Origin: Prunus persica
Lineage: Eukaryota > Streptophyta > Magnoliopsida > Rosales > Rosaceae
Length of the DNA: 64,000 nt
Reading direction: 5' to 3'
Assembly (NCBI RefSeq): GCF_000346465.2
Contig: NC_034016.1
Coordinates: 2,557,352-2,621,351 of the forward strand
Position 1 is the first letter of the stretch. The number at the start of each line of letters is the position of its first letter. Shown in pieces: positions 28,757 to 44,255 of this stretch. A program made the position numbers and the translations under genes. The notes under the pieces are model-generated. The model had not been told where the DNA came from and made no database searches. It was given only the letters and a program-made list of their open reading frames with translations.

Positions 28757-29200
28757 GATTCTGAATAATAAATTAGGGATATTTTAATTTAGTTTCCTGT
28801 TTGATTTGTTATTTTTCTGTTCTTATTACTTTCTTGTTTCCAGTAGGAGTAGGATTACTTTCCTATTTGTAGTATTTTTTTAGCAAGGTTAGGTCATTAT
28901 AAATATTAAATACATGCTATGTAATTCAGTAGAGGCAGAATTGGTTGATAAATGAAAATTATCTCTTGCTTCAATGTTCTTCTAAACCCTAATCTCTCAT
29001 TCTCTTACGTATTTCTGTTTCTAATCCTCTGTCTTCTTCTTCTATTCTTCTTATTCTGTATGGTTATTTCTCGTACTTACCCTCTATTTCTATTATCTTG
29101 AACCCCTAGTTCTTCTTTTATTCTAAAATGCCTCTCTATCTTCTAAACCCGAAGCTCCCTTTGTTTACTAGTTTACCTATTGCCTACCCATCAAGTCATC
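28757..29200 (+). mobile_element. Possible 3' LTR remnant of an LTR retrotransposon
   Basis: The bases before 28757 (CTGGGGGAGAA) look like a polypurine tract at the end of a plant retrotransposon polyprotein, whose last codons would be ARVEFLSLGENDSE then a stop. The following AT-rich text, with TTTCCTGTTTGATTTG and a CTTTCCTATTTG block, resembles many plant LTRs. The right end was not found, and the pol domains upstream are not recognisable. This is weakly supported. Confidence 0.3.
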
Positions 29201-29254
29201 AACCTACCTGGAATCTTAGGCTTCTTTTTGAGATATTGTTGGGTAGTCGGGTTT

Positions 29255-31102
<1,848 letters not shown>

Positions 31103-33397
31103 TCTTGTTGCCTGTTTCGGAAGAGAAGATGAACGTAAATGCATCTTGCATTTCGTCTAGTCAGGTTTCTTCTGCATTAGTCCAGTCAGGTCACATCAAT
31201 CCCGTCTTCCATGATGTTTGTCCGATGATTTTCATGCTCTGAGTCTGAGTTATTTGGGTAACAAATTATCAATTTAGCATGAAATGAATTTGTCACTCTG
31301 TTATTATTGTCAAGAGATGTTAAAGCCAAGTCCATAGACTTCCACTGACATAAATCTTCGTTATTTTTCTTCATCATGAATAATACTTACCTTTATTAGA
31401 TCATTGTTGTGATATATAGATGCAAGATGGATTGCTCTGAATATGTTGTGCTCCGGTTATGATCAAGGTATGGAATTTACTTTAATTTGTGTGAATGTTT
31501 CGTTCTTAGATTAAAAAATGTCTGAACTGAACACTGATGTGTGTTAATATTTACAACTACTTGTGTTGACTCTGCTGGTGCAGCAACTCTTCAACCTTAT
31601 CAATCAGCTGTTGCTATAATAACGGGTATACGTGGTTCAGTCGGTGCCAATCAATTGAAAATTATGTTGTGAGATATCAGCTTGTAAAATTAGTTCTTGT
31701 TTCTTCCCCATTATTTATTGACAGACATTGTTGTTAAGAATGAGAAAATTAGGTGAAGGGTAAATGGAAATATTGCACTTGCAAAACCATCTTCATATGT
31801 TGACATTTCCTTAATTGTCATTCTTTTCCAGATGTACATCTGGGACTGTTTATCATTTTGTATCTCAGAAGTTGAAGGTCTTTTTCTTAAAGGTATGCAA
31901 TTTAAATAGACTGTAAATTACCCAGTGGACATGCATTAAAGCTATAGCCTTTGGCAACTGAAACTGTCTCTGTGGTCAGGTCAAAGCTGAAACAAAGCTT
32001 GTGTACAGGCCCCCTATGTTGGTAAATTGATGGAAAAGGCCCCCTTATATTGGCAAACTTGTGGTAGAGGAGAATTCAATTTTCACCCCTCCCATTTTTT
32101 TCCTGTTTCATTAAGTTGGCCGTTTCTTAAGTGACTCTATTGTATTCATTGATTTTCATGGTTCTTAAAGGTAGAGCAGAAGAGGATGGCAGGAGAGGGG
32201 TCCACAGTCAATTGGAGTATGCCTTCCATATTTGTATTATCTTTTACTTCAAAAGGGGTGGATTTCAATTTATGGATGATGCATTTTCATGAGAAATACA
32301 TACAATTCTCTATCTGGTTCATAGCTTTGTATGGATATGGAAAATAACCAGGTAATACGGCCAACACATTTCTAATGAATATTGTCAATGGTTTAATATC
32401 ATGCAGATCCTTGTATTTTTATTTGGTGGCCTGAAATTCTTATTCTTTGATGGTGTGGACATGGATGTCATTGTAAAGAGGGAGGAAAACAGGGATGGGT
32501 AGTATAAAATACATGGTGTATGCATGGTAATAACGTTCAGACGTCCGTATAGGAGAAAATCTGTCTGATTCCCAAATGATTTATTATTTTGAATTCTCAT
32601 TCCACTCCTCAATATATGTGTTGAATTTAAGACCTCTTTTTATGTTGTTGTTGCTGTTGGGGTATTAAGAGTAAGATGGGGATGGGAAAAAAGACCTTAC
32701 CCTAGAAGCTGTGGCTAAAAGTTCGGTGCTATTTTATTGCATTAAGACATTGGAAGTGAAAATAAAACTCATGGAAATTATAAGCTTGATACTATTTGGA
32801 AATGTTCTTAATTCATCACAGAAATTGATCTGCTTCGGATTAGCTGTGTATATTATGTTGTGGGATTATTATGGGTTTGTTGTTTCATGGGCTCTGTTTG
32901 GAAGATAGATAATGTACAAAATTGCTTATATAACCAACATTACTCTAAAAAAGCGTTATTGGCAAAGGCTTATCCTGTTATCCATTTGGGTCTTAACATA
33001 ACATCAAAGAAGTGGACAGGAGTAACAAAGGGGAAAAAGCAAAGAAGTGGACGTGAGAACGTGGTTTTTTCCCAAGTACTCTCCCTTTCTTGCCTACTGT
33101 TAAGTTGTTGCTTGTGGGCACATGGGGCCTCCACTCTTTCTTGCTCAATATGGGCTTTTTGAGTGCTTCGCTTTGCCCACATGGGGCCCATCCTCAATCA
33201 ACCTCTTAATGTTATCATGGTAAAAAAAATCAATTCATCTATAACCATTTATTCCATCAACGCAGTTTAGTCCAATAGAAAATAGTCTTGATTTGCTGAC
33301 CAATGCTCTCAGGTTCGAAACTCTATAACACCTTATCAGTGTGTGAGAAAATCCTCATTTCGTTTCTTGAGTTTGGCAAAAGAAAATAGAAAGAAAG

Positions 33398-33508
33398 AAA
33401 GACCATTTGGTCTAGTGACATTCAGTGTTATGTCGTTGAAGGAAGAAGTCTTTGGTTCAAATCTCATGTGTAAACGGTTGATACATTAATTATAAAAAAA
33501 ATAAAAAA
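33398..33508 (+). mobile_element. SINE-like footprint
   Basis: TTTGGTCTAGTGACATT resembles an A box, TTTGGTTCAAATCTCATG resembles a B box about 45 bp later, and the sequence ends in an A-rich tail (AAAAAAAATAAAAAAATG). No clear target duplication was found. A similar older piece with CAGGTTCGAAACTC lies at about 33310-33325. Confidence 0.45.
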
Positions 33509-34217
33509 ATGATTGGGACTTCTATTGCAATTTCTATGCACATGTTCTCATGTTCCAATAATATAAATGCTTCGCAACATCTGGTTTTCTTTGGTTATAT
33601 TTGTATCTGTAAAAGGTGTAAGTGAGCATGCATAAAAACATCATTAAGGATGGTAGTTTTTGGCACATGGTTGCAATGGCTTTCAATTTACTCAAACTAT
33701 CATCTTTCAAGTAATAATTTACAAAGGGCTAAACTCAAAAGGTCTAATTATTATACGCTAATAAAGGATTCTCAAGGAATATTATGAATTTGGGTTGTAC
33801 AAGGAAGGTTCTAATGGAAAGGCTTATTTATAGTAAATTAATTATAAGCATTGTTGGTAAAGAAGAACGGCGTCACTTAATACAATTAATCATTGTAACG
33901 CCTATTGCTTTGTTTCTTTCACCATTAAATTTGGGTACTTTCTCTTTTATAAGATGAAATGAAATGGTACAACTTGCAGGAAAAAGATCATCAAGTGTGA
34001 TAAAAGTGGGAATTATTCTAGCTTGCTAGCCTTGTTGATGGGTCACATTCAAGTAATTACCTAGCTCCCACATGGAAAATTAATATGTTGAAAAAGAAAA
34101 GAAAAGTATCATTAATTCCACGAGGTTGAGTGACATGAGTCTTAAATTCTCCTTGGTGGGCTCCTTGAAAATTAATATGTGATGCATAATTTTTTTGTTA
34201 TTAATTCAAGAAAAGGT

Positions 34218-34220
<3 letters not shown>

Positions 34221-34262
<42 letters not shown>
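34221..34262. repeat. (AG)n microsatellite
   Basis: About 20 AG units run uninterrupted. Confidence 0.95.
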
Positions 34263-34264
<2 letters not shown>

Positions 34265-35349
34265 CTTGGAAAAAAAAAGAGAGAAAGAGAAGAATCAATT
34301 GGGTTGGGTTGCTTAGCTGTTGACAGATAAAATCTATGGGTTAAACCACATGGAAGACAGGAGATGTGTGTACATTCACACCACATGCCGACCCATGTGA
34401 ATTGTAAACCCTTTTGTCTACATGTAAACTTTATTTTTCCAAATGGGCTGTAAATTATAAAAGTCAGCCATTATTTTGCAAACGTATATTTTCAATTTTC
34501 TGAATTTCAGATAAAAGAACTAATGGGTGTTTGTTGGATTCTCCGAGGCCTTTGGTGTGCTCCGAAGAATTCAAGTTTTTATGGTATCCGTGTGTGTGAG
34601 TGAGTTTTTCCCCCTCTCCTTCTTAGCTTTGCTATAAATAAATAAAAAATAATAATAATGATGACATTGCACCAGAACTTTTTTTCTTTCTATTTTCAGG
34701 CATTTGTTTGTCTTGTATGTGAGGTAGTCAATACTAGAATAAATATATTACAATCACAATATATTTTGGTAATTTAACCGAAGCAGCAAACTGCAAAAGT
34801 TGGATTTTATCGAAACAACCCTGTGGCTGTTCTTGTATATTATTAATTATATCAGTTTGTTAGATTTTAAGCCCGAAGTTGTGCAGCGGGATCTGGTTGC
34901 TGCTCTCACAAGTCACCTAGATTGGTTTTTCCTACAAGTTGTTGCAGTAAAAGACAACTCTGAAAAAGGTAATTCATTTTATATCAAACAAATGACAACT
35001 CTACACCCGATATACGTACATATACATATACACATACATATTTGTATATACAAATTAATATTTTTTTCTCAGACTTATAATATATGTATTTTTCTCGATT
35101 CATATTCGAAATTAAAGAAAATATTAACCCTAATAAAAGAGGATAAGATTATGATCTGTTACTCTATGTTATTCATACTAGGTAGCATCCGAACATGGTA
35201 TATGTGATTGTCCTCAACTTGTTCTTAATTACCAACGATCGTCATAATTTTGTGACTGCTTTGTTAATTATATAATGGCTGCAGGCTGCTGCAAATGATT
35301 CACATATGCATGCATGCCCTCATTAAAAAGCAAAAATAAAAAAATGTCC

Positions 35350-35350
<1 letters not shown>

Positions 35351-35383
<33 letters not shown>
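35351..35383. repeat. (GA)n microsatellite
   Basis: About 16 GA units run uninterrupted. Confidence 0.9.
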
Positions 35384-35386
<3 letters not shown>

Positions 35387-35549
35387 GTAAATACAAAAGA
35401 GTGGGCAGGCAAGGCATAGTGGAGGAAGGCATCTCAGTCCAGAGGCCAGCTAGCTATAGCTTAGAGAAGTTGTACAAGGCATCTATATATATCTTCCTAT
35501 CCACCTATTCTACGCATTAGAGATATGTTCTGCCAGCTCAGCACACCCC

Positions 35550-35550
<1 letters not shown>

Positions 35551-35597
<47 letters not shown>
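35551..35597. repeat. (AT)n microsatellite
   Basis: About 23 AT units follow CACACCCCCAC. Confidence 0.95.
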
Positions 35598-35599
<2 letters not shown>

Positions 35600-36117
35600 A
35601 ACCAGTAAATCGAATTGATGATTGTAACACAAGCAAAATTTGATTTGAAGTAGGCAAAAAAAGGTTGCCAGAGAAGAGAGTTTGTGGGCAATCGGTTGTG
35701 ATTCTGTCACATCGTTGTTTTCTAATAAAATACTATTACATAATTGGATTTGACAATCACTAGTTAGTCGATTATGGCGTACCAGTATCAACCACCGTCT
35801 GGTGTGCTACCATCAATATTACTAATCTAGTAAATGCATAAATGTATATTAGATTATTATGTACAATTAGGATAAAAGAATTCGACTCAAAGACGCGTCA
35901 AAGTTTAAGAGTTCGTAAGTGTTTTATAGCTCAAGTGGTTAAAAACGTTTATTTTTGTATATGTGATCTTATATTTTGTTCAAGGTCTTAATACATGCTC
36001 ATACATTACTTAGTTTAATCAATTTTCTTATAAAGTTTAACATTGTGAAGAAATTAACTAATATAAATAATCAGTAGCGCTTAAGTGCTAACCACTTGTT
36101 TTAGCTTAGTGCACTTA

Positions 36118-36300
36118 ATTTTATAATCCGAACTGTTCATTTTCAGGTCCTTATTCAAAGATCATCCTTTAAAAAATACACCCAAATCGAAAAATCGTTT
36201 AGCAATTTGGTTATTGAGATGAACATTTCATTGTTTGCTGACAACATTATATTCGCATTTAGAAATGAATGGTTTTGATCATGAAAAATATTATGGAGTG
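36118..36300. mobile_element. Fragment related to the 54917-55310 fold-back MITE
   Basis: ATCCGAACTGTTCATTTTC followed by TTCAAAGATCATCCTTTAAAAAAT parallels the internal arm of the MITE at 54990-55050 (ATCCAAACGGTCTATTTTG, then TTCAAAGATCATCTTTACAAAA). Terminal repeats are not seen here, so this is a partial or older copy. Confidence 0.4.
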
Positions 36301-37154
36301 GATCAAAATAAGTGACTATTGTCGTATTAACTTGCTAACTGGTTAGTGCTCGAGCGTTACTGTATAAATAATAATTTTTTGGTTGATTGTGAGTAAAGTC
36401 TCAACATCGCGAATCATGGCGAAACGAATTTTTTTTAATTCTGAATTTTTAATTTATATTCTGTCTGTCTATTAAATACATAGTTTAAATGGTGAATATA
36501 AAATCGAAAGCAGAGTTTTTGGATCAAGACAGACATTTTTTTATTAACTATTATGGAGGCTGTAACTAATTTTATCATTATCATCAGTTACGTAAGATTC
36601 ACCCTTGTCCCAAATAAAGACCAAAATATAGACGGTGTTCGTTCCCTTGACGTCTACCTTACTTGCCACTCCCACCTCTTCCTCCTCATTTTACCAAAAT
36701 ACCCTTTCCTTTATTGCTTTTACTGATGGCGTACGCTACTCGGTTGGCCCAAAATTTACCCTTGGGGATGTGGTGGGTAATTTCCATATTTAATTTGCAG
36801 TGAAAGCTAATCATAGTGTATAAATACTTTGCACACAAAAGTTGATCTTCGATGATTTGTGCATTAAATTGGTTATTGATTGAATAGGGCCCCACTCACT
36901 TGCATTATATGTGCTGGGCAAAACCACTTGTTTCTTCAACTCAATAATTGAGTTACTGAATTGACTGCAAATTGTAAAAAACTTTTCAAAATTTTAAATT
37001 TATTTTTATTGTTTATGTGGATCTATTTTCTCCATTGCAATTTACATGCATGGGTTCTTCTCCATTTTGTTTTCAGAACATTTATTTGATCCAAAAGTCC
37101 ACCATGAGCATTAAAGAGTATTTGGAATTTTCAAAAAGATTATACAGTTGCAAG

Positions 37155-37260
37155 GGCTTCAGCTCAAGTGATTAAAAGTACTAGTTTCTGTATTCGAGAT
37201 TTTAGATTCGACTTCAAATCTAATCATGATTCTTAATTTGTAATGACTAATAAAAACTAA
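37155..37260 (+). mobile_element. SINE-like footprint
   Basis: CTTCAGCTCAAGTGATTAAAAG resembles the A-box head of plant SINEs, and TAGATTCGACTTCAAATC is near a B box. A related head, TATAGCTCAAGTGGTTAAAA, occurs at about 35928. No target duplication was found. Confidence 0.35.
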
Positions 37261-38824
37261 TTCTCTCAAAATTTCAACTTCAGAACTCATTGAAGAAACC
37301 CATTGAAAATACTAGTCTAACTTCTCAACTACAACCCAATTAAAAAATACATTTCTCAACCTTTTGGCTCATCGAGTGAGCATATGAGGAATTATTTGCT
37401 CAAGTCAAGGATGAACTTTTCATTGCTTGACTTTGATTTTTAACAATAAATTATACCTTCAGTATCTTTCGAATGTTATATAATTTGACATGCTATGTTG
37501 TCAGATTTATAAACCATAATCATTCATTATGTGTATACTTAAACATACATATATGGTTTAACATGTGAGTTCTTAACATGACATATAATCATTCGTCCCT
37601 AATTACATCTTTTGAAAGCATGGATGGTCTAAAATGTTAATCCATTATTACATATTAACACCAAATGCAAGAAGAAAAAAGAAGCTTGAAAGTCACAACA
37701 ACCTTATCCCAAAAAGCAAGTCACTTTCAAGTTTAAGTGCAATTTAAAATACGAAAAAGAAACGTAACGTTTGTATACAGTCGTGTCACAAAGTATATGT
37801 ATGGCTACAATGCTTGATCTTGACAGAATTAGAGAGAAACATACATTATATTACAAAGCTAGAAGAAGCTAATGGTCCCAATAATGCCCAATTATTTTCA
37901 CATCATGGGTGATGATTAGATCACAGCCATCGAAAATTCCATACAATTTATTAGGGTAGGTTGATAACCCAACTGAAATTGGCCACCATTTACTTCTTTT
38001 CATAAATGGCTTGGCCTAATAACATGACCTACATCTAACCAAGATTAATTCAATTCAACAGTGGATCCCACTACTCAAAATGTCTCTTTTAACATCAAAA
38101 CTTTTTCTTGCCAATTTTCTTTGCTCAATTGTGAGAACAAGATTTTGTCAAACTTCGATTGTCACCATCACAAGAGGCCCCTTACGCCACAAAAACTACA
38201 GTCCCATTTCCACCCAACAAAGTTGAAAATTGGAGGATTCTTTTCTTGTTACAATTTTGAAAATTCTACATTTTTATTTGTGGACATAATTCAGTTCGTT
38301 GTACATTTTTACCTCTATTTATGTGATTAAAGGTTCGAAACCTCACCCAATGAATTTGTGTAAACTCCCCTCCTCCAATCGTTTATACTAAAAAAAAAAA
38401 AAAAAAAAACTATTTTGTAGAACTTTAGGGTCTAAATTTAACATTCAAAGTAAATTTACATAAAATAAAATATTGGTTACAAATGGTATAGTTTAAACAA
38501 GATGGCTCACTTACATAATTATGTACAGATGTGAATTGTTAAGTTAAAAAAAAAAAAAAAAAAACCAAGGGCATTTTGGTAAATACAAGATTAGTCAATT
38601 AAATATAAAAACATCTGAATTACATAAACAAACCCAGATCTCTAATATACCGATCCAATAAAATATACGTGAAATTAGCTTTCAATGATTAAAGGTCAAT
38701 GGGACTCACGTTAGGAGTAAAATAGTAATTTCATGCCGATTGTGGGCAACGGCCACTGAAATCCAAAACAGCCCCCAAAAAGCAAAGACGAGCCTGAGCC
38801 TCACTTCTTCATCTCCACGAAAAA

Positions 38825-38856
<32 letters not shown>

Positions 38857-39384
38857 AATAAAAAAAAGCTGACGTACATGGGCCGGCTTTTAACTAAATT
38901 TAGCTGGACAGACAAAAACCAACTTATTATCATCATCGTCTCTTTGCGCAGCTGTTAAAAAATGTCTGTAACACTCAAAATACGTATTTTTCTTTTTCTG
39001 CAATGTATTTATTTATTTCAAATTTGAAAGAATACAACAAAAAAGACTAAAAGATTCCACAGGAAAAAGAAAGAGAGGAAGGAAAAAAAAAAGGAGTTAT
39101 ATATATAAGTGTATATATAAAAAGAAAAAAGAAAAAACAACTTCCTTGAGATCGACAAGCAGATCCCCACCGAAATAAATTAATAACTTCACCCTACAAC
39201 CCATCTTCATAAAACCCTTGTAGAGAATTATTCACCATCGCTCTCTTGTGTGATATATTTTTATTCTTTTTCTTTCGTATCCCCCTCAGCTGTAAGTTGT
39301 AATTGTTTTGTTTTTGTTTTAGAGAGAGAGAGAAAAAAAGGGATAGTTGAAGAGGAGGGAGAGAGTAAGACTACTCGTCGTCCT

Positions 39385-41899
39385 ATGCTGGGGGACTCTA
39401 GTGTGTTAGGGAGCGCCATCAGCCGCGATGCTACCACCACAGCGGCTGTGGCGGTTCCTGAAGGCGGTGGGGGCGGTGGTGGCTCGAATTCAGGTGAGGA
39501 CACTTTTAGAGGTGGGGGTGGTGGTGATGATTTGTTAGGGAGTGGTGAGAGGAGCTTTGGCGGCAACCGTTGGCCTCGGCAAGAAACTCTAGCTCTCTTG
39601 CAGATACGGTCTGATATGGACGTGGCGTTTCGTGATGCAAGTGTGAAAGGTCCATTATGGGATGAAGTTTCCAGGTTAATTACTATACTAGCTCAGCTAA
39701 TTAAGACTAATTTTGTTTTTTTGTTTTTGTTTTTGTTTTTGTGGTGATTAATTGGAGTGAGAATTTTGAGCTCTTATTAAATTTGTGTTCATGGGGGTTT
39801 GAGATCTGGGGACTGATGAATTTTCATTTCTCTGCTGTCTTTTGTTTGCTTATGATCTATTTCGAGCTCTTCACCTAGTTTACTCTTTCGGGTAATTTAT
39901 CTTTCTTTTTATTTATTTATAAAATTTTGAGTGTCTTTCCTCTGAGGGAAATTACAGCATGAACAATGGGAATTCATTGCCATGGAGTTGAGATTAAATG
40001 ATTTTTACTTTTTCATATATTACAGAGAATATTATTGTGCTGAAATGAATAAATTCCACAAACATGGTTTAATTTCACTCTTACCAAGTTAATTAATACA
40101 GAATAAATTAATTCTTCCAACTTCCAGGAGAGAGGCTATACAATTTCCATATGTATATATATATATGCTATATATCTGAGTTTCTGGCTTGTATTTTATG
40201 TGTGCCAATGCTTTGTTTTGTTGCTGAATTCAAGATGGCAAGTGTACAAACAGATATGGAGCTAATTTATTTTGTGCGGACTGTTGTTTTCATCAGGAAG
40301 CTAGCTGCGCTTGGCTATCATCGAAGCGCCAAGAAATGTAAGGAGAAATTTGAGAACGTCTACAAGTACCACAGGAGAACCAAAGAAGGCCGGACTGGCA
40401 AGTCCGAAGGCAAGACTTATCGGTTTTTCGATCAATTAGAAGCCCTCGAAAATCAACCTCAGACACCGGGAACTACTCACCATCATCAAGCAAAGCCTCA
40501 TCATCAATCTACAATGGCTGCGGCCGCGGCAACAATGGCAACAATGGCAAGTACTATTCCATCATCAGCTGCACCACACCCTATAATTAGTAATGTGTCC
40601 TCTCAAGCTATTGCCGCACCAACACTCAACCTCGCAGCTCCCAATTCATTCCCACCAACAAACCCTATAGTTCTTCCACCACCGCCGCCAACAACAACAA
40701 ACCCTACGAATAATCCTCATCATCATCATCACAACACTTTCTCATCCTCTTTCCCAAATATATCCGCTGATCTTTCGACCTCTTCGTCCACCTCCTCTGA
40801 CGAGGATTTGGAAGGGCGGGCGAAGAGGAAGAGGAAATGGAAGGACTTCTTCCAGAGACTAATGAAGGAGGTGATCCAAAAACAAGAGGATCTTCAGAAG
40901 AGATTCTTGGAAGCTATCGAGAAACGCGAACATGAAAAAATGGTGAGAGAAGAAGCTTGGAGAATGCAAGAGATGGCAAGAGTCAATCGAGAACGCGAGA
41001 TTCTAGCCCAAGAGAGATCCATCGCAGCAGCCAAAGACGCGGCAGTCATGTCATTCTTGCAAAAGATATCCGAGCAGCAGCAAAATCCAAACCAAACCCC
41101 GCCACCGGGCCAATCACAAATCAATAACAATTTGCTGCAACTACAGCCACCACCACTAGTGCCTCCTCCTCCACGGCAGCCTGCACCCCAACCACAACCA
41201 CAACCACAACAGCCCGTGACGAATTTTGACCTTGTTACGAAACCAAACAACAATGGGGAGAATAACAATTTGAGCTCGCCGGCAAGCTCATCAAGATGGC
41301 CAAAAGTGGAGGTACAAGCATTGATCAAGCTAAGAACGAGCCTCGATTCAAAGTACCAAGAGAACGGGCCGAAAGGGCCGCTATGGGAGGAGATCTCGGG
41401 GGCCATGAGGAAGCTTGGATACAATCGGAGTTCGAAGAGGTGCAAGGAGAAGTGGGAGAACATAAACAAGTACTTCAAGAAAGTAAAGGAGAGCAACAAG
41501 AGAAGGCCCGAGGATTCCAAAACGTGTCCCTACTTTCACCAGCTGGATAGTTTGTATAGAGAGAGGAACAAGTTTGATCACAACAATGTGAATCCTAAGC
41601 CCGAAAATTCGGTGCCTTTGATGGTGAGGCCAGAGCAGCAATGGCCACCTCCTACTCCGCAGCAGCAGCAGCAGCAAGATCATCAGAACATGGATATTGT
41701 TCATCATCATCATGATCATCAGAACCAAGAAGATGATCATCATGATCATCAAGATAAGGAGAATATTATTGGTGGTGATGAAGATGAAGAAGAAGAAGAT
41801 GATGATGATGAAGAGGATGAGGAGGAGGATGAGGGGGATGGGAACTATGAGATAGTGGCAAACAAGCCAGCTCCAGTGGGTGCAGCAGCAGCTGAGTGA
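39385..41899 (+). CDS. DF1: Twin-trihelix transcription factor, DF1-like (GT-2 subfamily)
   Basis: Two exons, 39385-39674 and 40297-41899, join at AG|G (Arg 97) to about 630 residues. The N-terminal trihelix (~61-125: NRWPRQETLALLQIR, then KLAALGYHRSAKKCKEKFENV) is split by the intron. A His/Pro/Asn-rich linker precedes a conserved central coiled-coil region (FLEAIEKREHEKMVREEAW). A second trihelix (~429-515: SRWPKVEVQALIKLR, GYNRSSKRCKEKWENINKYF) follows. The C-terminus is Gln/His-rich and ends in a long Asp/Glu run. The SFPNIS and NSVPLMVRPEQQWPP motifs favour DF1 (At1g76880) over GT-2. DF1 is a nuclear factor tied to root-hair and light-related control. The ATG chosen gives the conserved length; in-frame sequence upstream has no other ATG and is leader. 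Confidence 0.92.
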
Positions 41900-43340
41900 G
41901 TTGAGAAAAAGGCCAAGATGGATTGAAAGAAAGAAAGTGGGTCTCAATGTGGGTCAGGTTTTGCAGGGCTTCCGGACGGGTAAGTGGGTCAAATGCATTT
42001 GGCGGGTCCTGAATTTTGGGTGGAAGTCTCGATAAGAAAATATACACAAACTGGGAAAGAAAGTTAAAAAACGAAGAGACATGGTGAGGGAGGGAGAGAG
42101 GAGGGAAGCTAGGGGTTGATATAGTCAGTGAAATCATAGTTTGTTTATTTTATAATTTATTTTATTTTTTTCTCTAATAAATAAGGTCACGAAGAGGAGA
42201 TAAAAGGGTCATCAACTTCAAATAATAGACACTGTTAACTAGTGTTGTAATTTTGCTTTTGCTTTTTTTTTGTTCAGGGGATTGGTGGTGTGTAAATGTG
42301 AGAAATAGTTATAATTTAGTCTTTGTCGTGGTCTTTTTGTCTTGTTTAATTTGTTTAATTTTCCTTAGCAACAAATCCATTTTTATTTTCTTTCGCATAA
42401 ATTTTAATTTTTTTCAAATTTGTTACTACTTATTAGTTTCTATTTAAAAAAAAAACGTATATATTATCACAATTAGACTATTTAATTATCTAAATCAATC
42501 ACATTCTATCACACGTAAAACGAGATTGAGATGGGTGATGACTGAGATGATTCAATAATCACTCTCTCTCTCTCTCTCATATTAGGTTAAGGGTTTGAGT
42601 TAATGATGTTGCAGACAAGTCAGAAGATTACAGGGAAACCCTCTATTTAGGGCAGTGATTTATATATATAGTGCAGGAGCTTAAAACGAGGGGACAATTA
42701 GGTAACCCTATGGCAACAGAACCTATCCACAGTATGCCAACAGCACATGGAGCCATGGAGCCTTTCATATATAAAGGGGTCCACCAAAAGGAATCTTCAT
42801 CCTTTCCTTGGTTCGTAGGCCTTACTTATTTACACTGCTGTCTGTCGATGTCGTTTAATTTCAATTCAATTCATGGATGTCAGTACCAGAAAAGGACGAA
42901 GGTTCATAGTTTAATGCGCTCCTGTACCTTGTCCTTTTGTTTATTCAATCATTTATTCACTTTGCTAGATGCCTCATCTCAATATCCCTACATTTTCTAA
43001 AGAAATTCAGCTACATTTTAGTTTTTTATATGGTCACATGATGAGTCGGTCTCATTAAGTAACATTTTAATTCTCCACTTCAAGGAGTTTGAGATCCAAA
43101 ATTTCAGTCTAGGCCACAATAAAGAGGAGTTGGGAATTTGGGAGGAGTTAACAAAATATTTCCTAATGTAGTCTAAGTATTTGTGCAAATCATCTACATA
43201 ATATGTATATATTATCGGTCTAATAGTATTTTTCTTTCACAATTTTGAAAGAGATTTTAAGTTCGTATACTCCTTTTTCAATAATTAAAAAAGAAAACTA
43301 ATCATCTGTCAGAGGACCGTTATGCTGACTTTTGTTGTTG

Positions 43341-43568
43341 TTGTAGGTAAAAAATTATTTTTAACCAAAAAAAAAGTAATTTGGGGATTCATAGCTCTCT
43401 CTAGTGGAATAATATTACCCTACACTCATGGTAGTGGTTCAATTCTTACTCTTGTTGTAGGTAAAATATCATTTTTTAACCAAAAAAGTACTTTGGGGAT
43501 TCATAGCTCTCAATAGTAGAATAGTACTTACCCTACATTCATGGTAATATAGTAGAATAGTACTTTGG
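43341..43568. repeat. 114-bp tandem duplication
   Basis: TTGTAGGTAAAA… with GGGGATTCATAGCTCTC recurs at an offset of 114 bp (43341 and 43455), with moderate divergence. A third partial piece (TAGTAGAATAGTACTT) appears near 43550. Confidence 0.75.
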
Positions 43569-44047
43569 GGATCTTACTGCCTTCATTAAGAAAATACCGT
43601 AAATTTCTGGTATTCGAAGATGTGCCCCACAAATTGATTGGCCTGGCCATACGGATATATACGAATAAATATTCTATTGCCCAATGCTACAGTCTAAGAC
43701 ATAAAAGCTAATGTTATCACCATACATGCAGAAAAGTCTTTCTCCCTCCTCAAATTTAAGTGACAGCATCAATCTCTTTTGGAACGTTATTCACTTTATT
43801 GCAGATTGTGGTTCTTTTGATGCAAAAGAAACTCTTATGGCTTTCATTGGTGTTGGTTCCATTTGCGAACCACTTAACCTTACCAAGAAGTGATAGCCTG
43901 TAGTCTTGCAAACGTACGTTAATTAGGCAAATTTTGATACATAAAAAACCATCAGAAATATTGTGTCTTCAAACAATCTTACAACTTATGGATTGCCAAA
44001 TTCTTGTTTGAATTTATTGTCCAAATCTAACATAGAAATAGAAGTGA

Positions 44048-44255
44048 TGATAACACAACTTTATCTAGTGGTATCTGTCTCCATTTGATTGGAGGAGGTC
44101 TCATGTTCGACTCACATGAATGACGGGGAGAACTGTATAATATATTTATGATGAGTTTGTTGATACATGGTTATGGCTAGGCTCAGCTTTCTTGTGGGTG
44201 TATTGACCGGTTGTAAAATCTTGTAAATAGGTCGTTTATGCAACAAAACAAAAAA
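44048..44255 (+). mobile_element. SINE-like footprint
   Basis: TCTAGTGGTATCTGTCTCC is A-box-like and CATGTTCGACTCACATG is B-box-like about 40 bp later. The sequence runs to an AACAAAACAAAAAAC tail. No target duplication could be confirmed. Confidence 0.45.

Larger units (their letters stand above)
22766..29254. other. Long gene-free region with repeats
   Basis: Apart from the 3' UTR of the trihelix gene (to about 23150), no coding gene could be supported over 6 kb. Contents listed separately are a 138-bp tandem duplication, a CT microsatellite, a 36-bp duplication, an 18-bp direct repeat around a GC-rich insert, a SINE and an LTR-like remnant. Confidence 0.5.
31103..39384. other. Long gene-free region with microsatellites and SINE/MITE debris; DF1-like promoter at the right end
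   Basis: No coding gene could be supported over 8 kb. Contents noted separately are microsatellites, SINE-like footprints and a MITE fragment. The last ~250 bases before 39385 include TATA-like TATATATAAG near 39099 and C/T-rich text suited to a 5' UTR of the DF1-like gene. Confidence 0.5.

Noticed and set aside
34800..35207. 135-codon frame in the gene-free region
   Set aside because: The middle part is from TA/CA-rich repeats and no recognisable domain is present.
38325..38410. Sequence with AGGTTCGAAACCTC and a long A run, considered as a tRNA gene
   Set aside because: Only a B-box-like part is present and no cloverleaf can be drawn; at most it is a SINE 3' end.
40894..41520. A 208-codon frame opposite the DF1-like gene, and a 188-codon one at 41381-41947
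   Set aside because: They are antisense shadows of the real coding exon; composition reflects the reverse of Gln, Pro and acidic codons.
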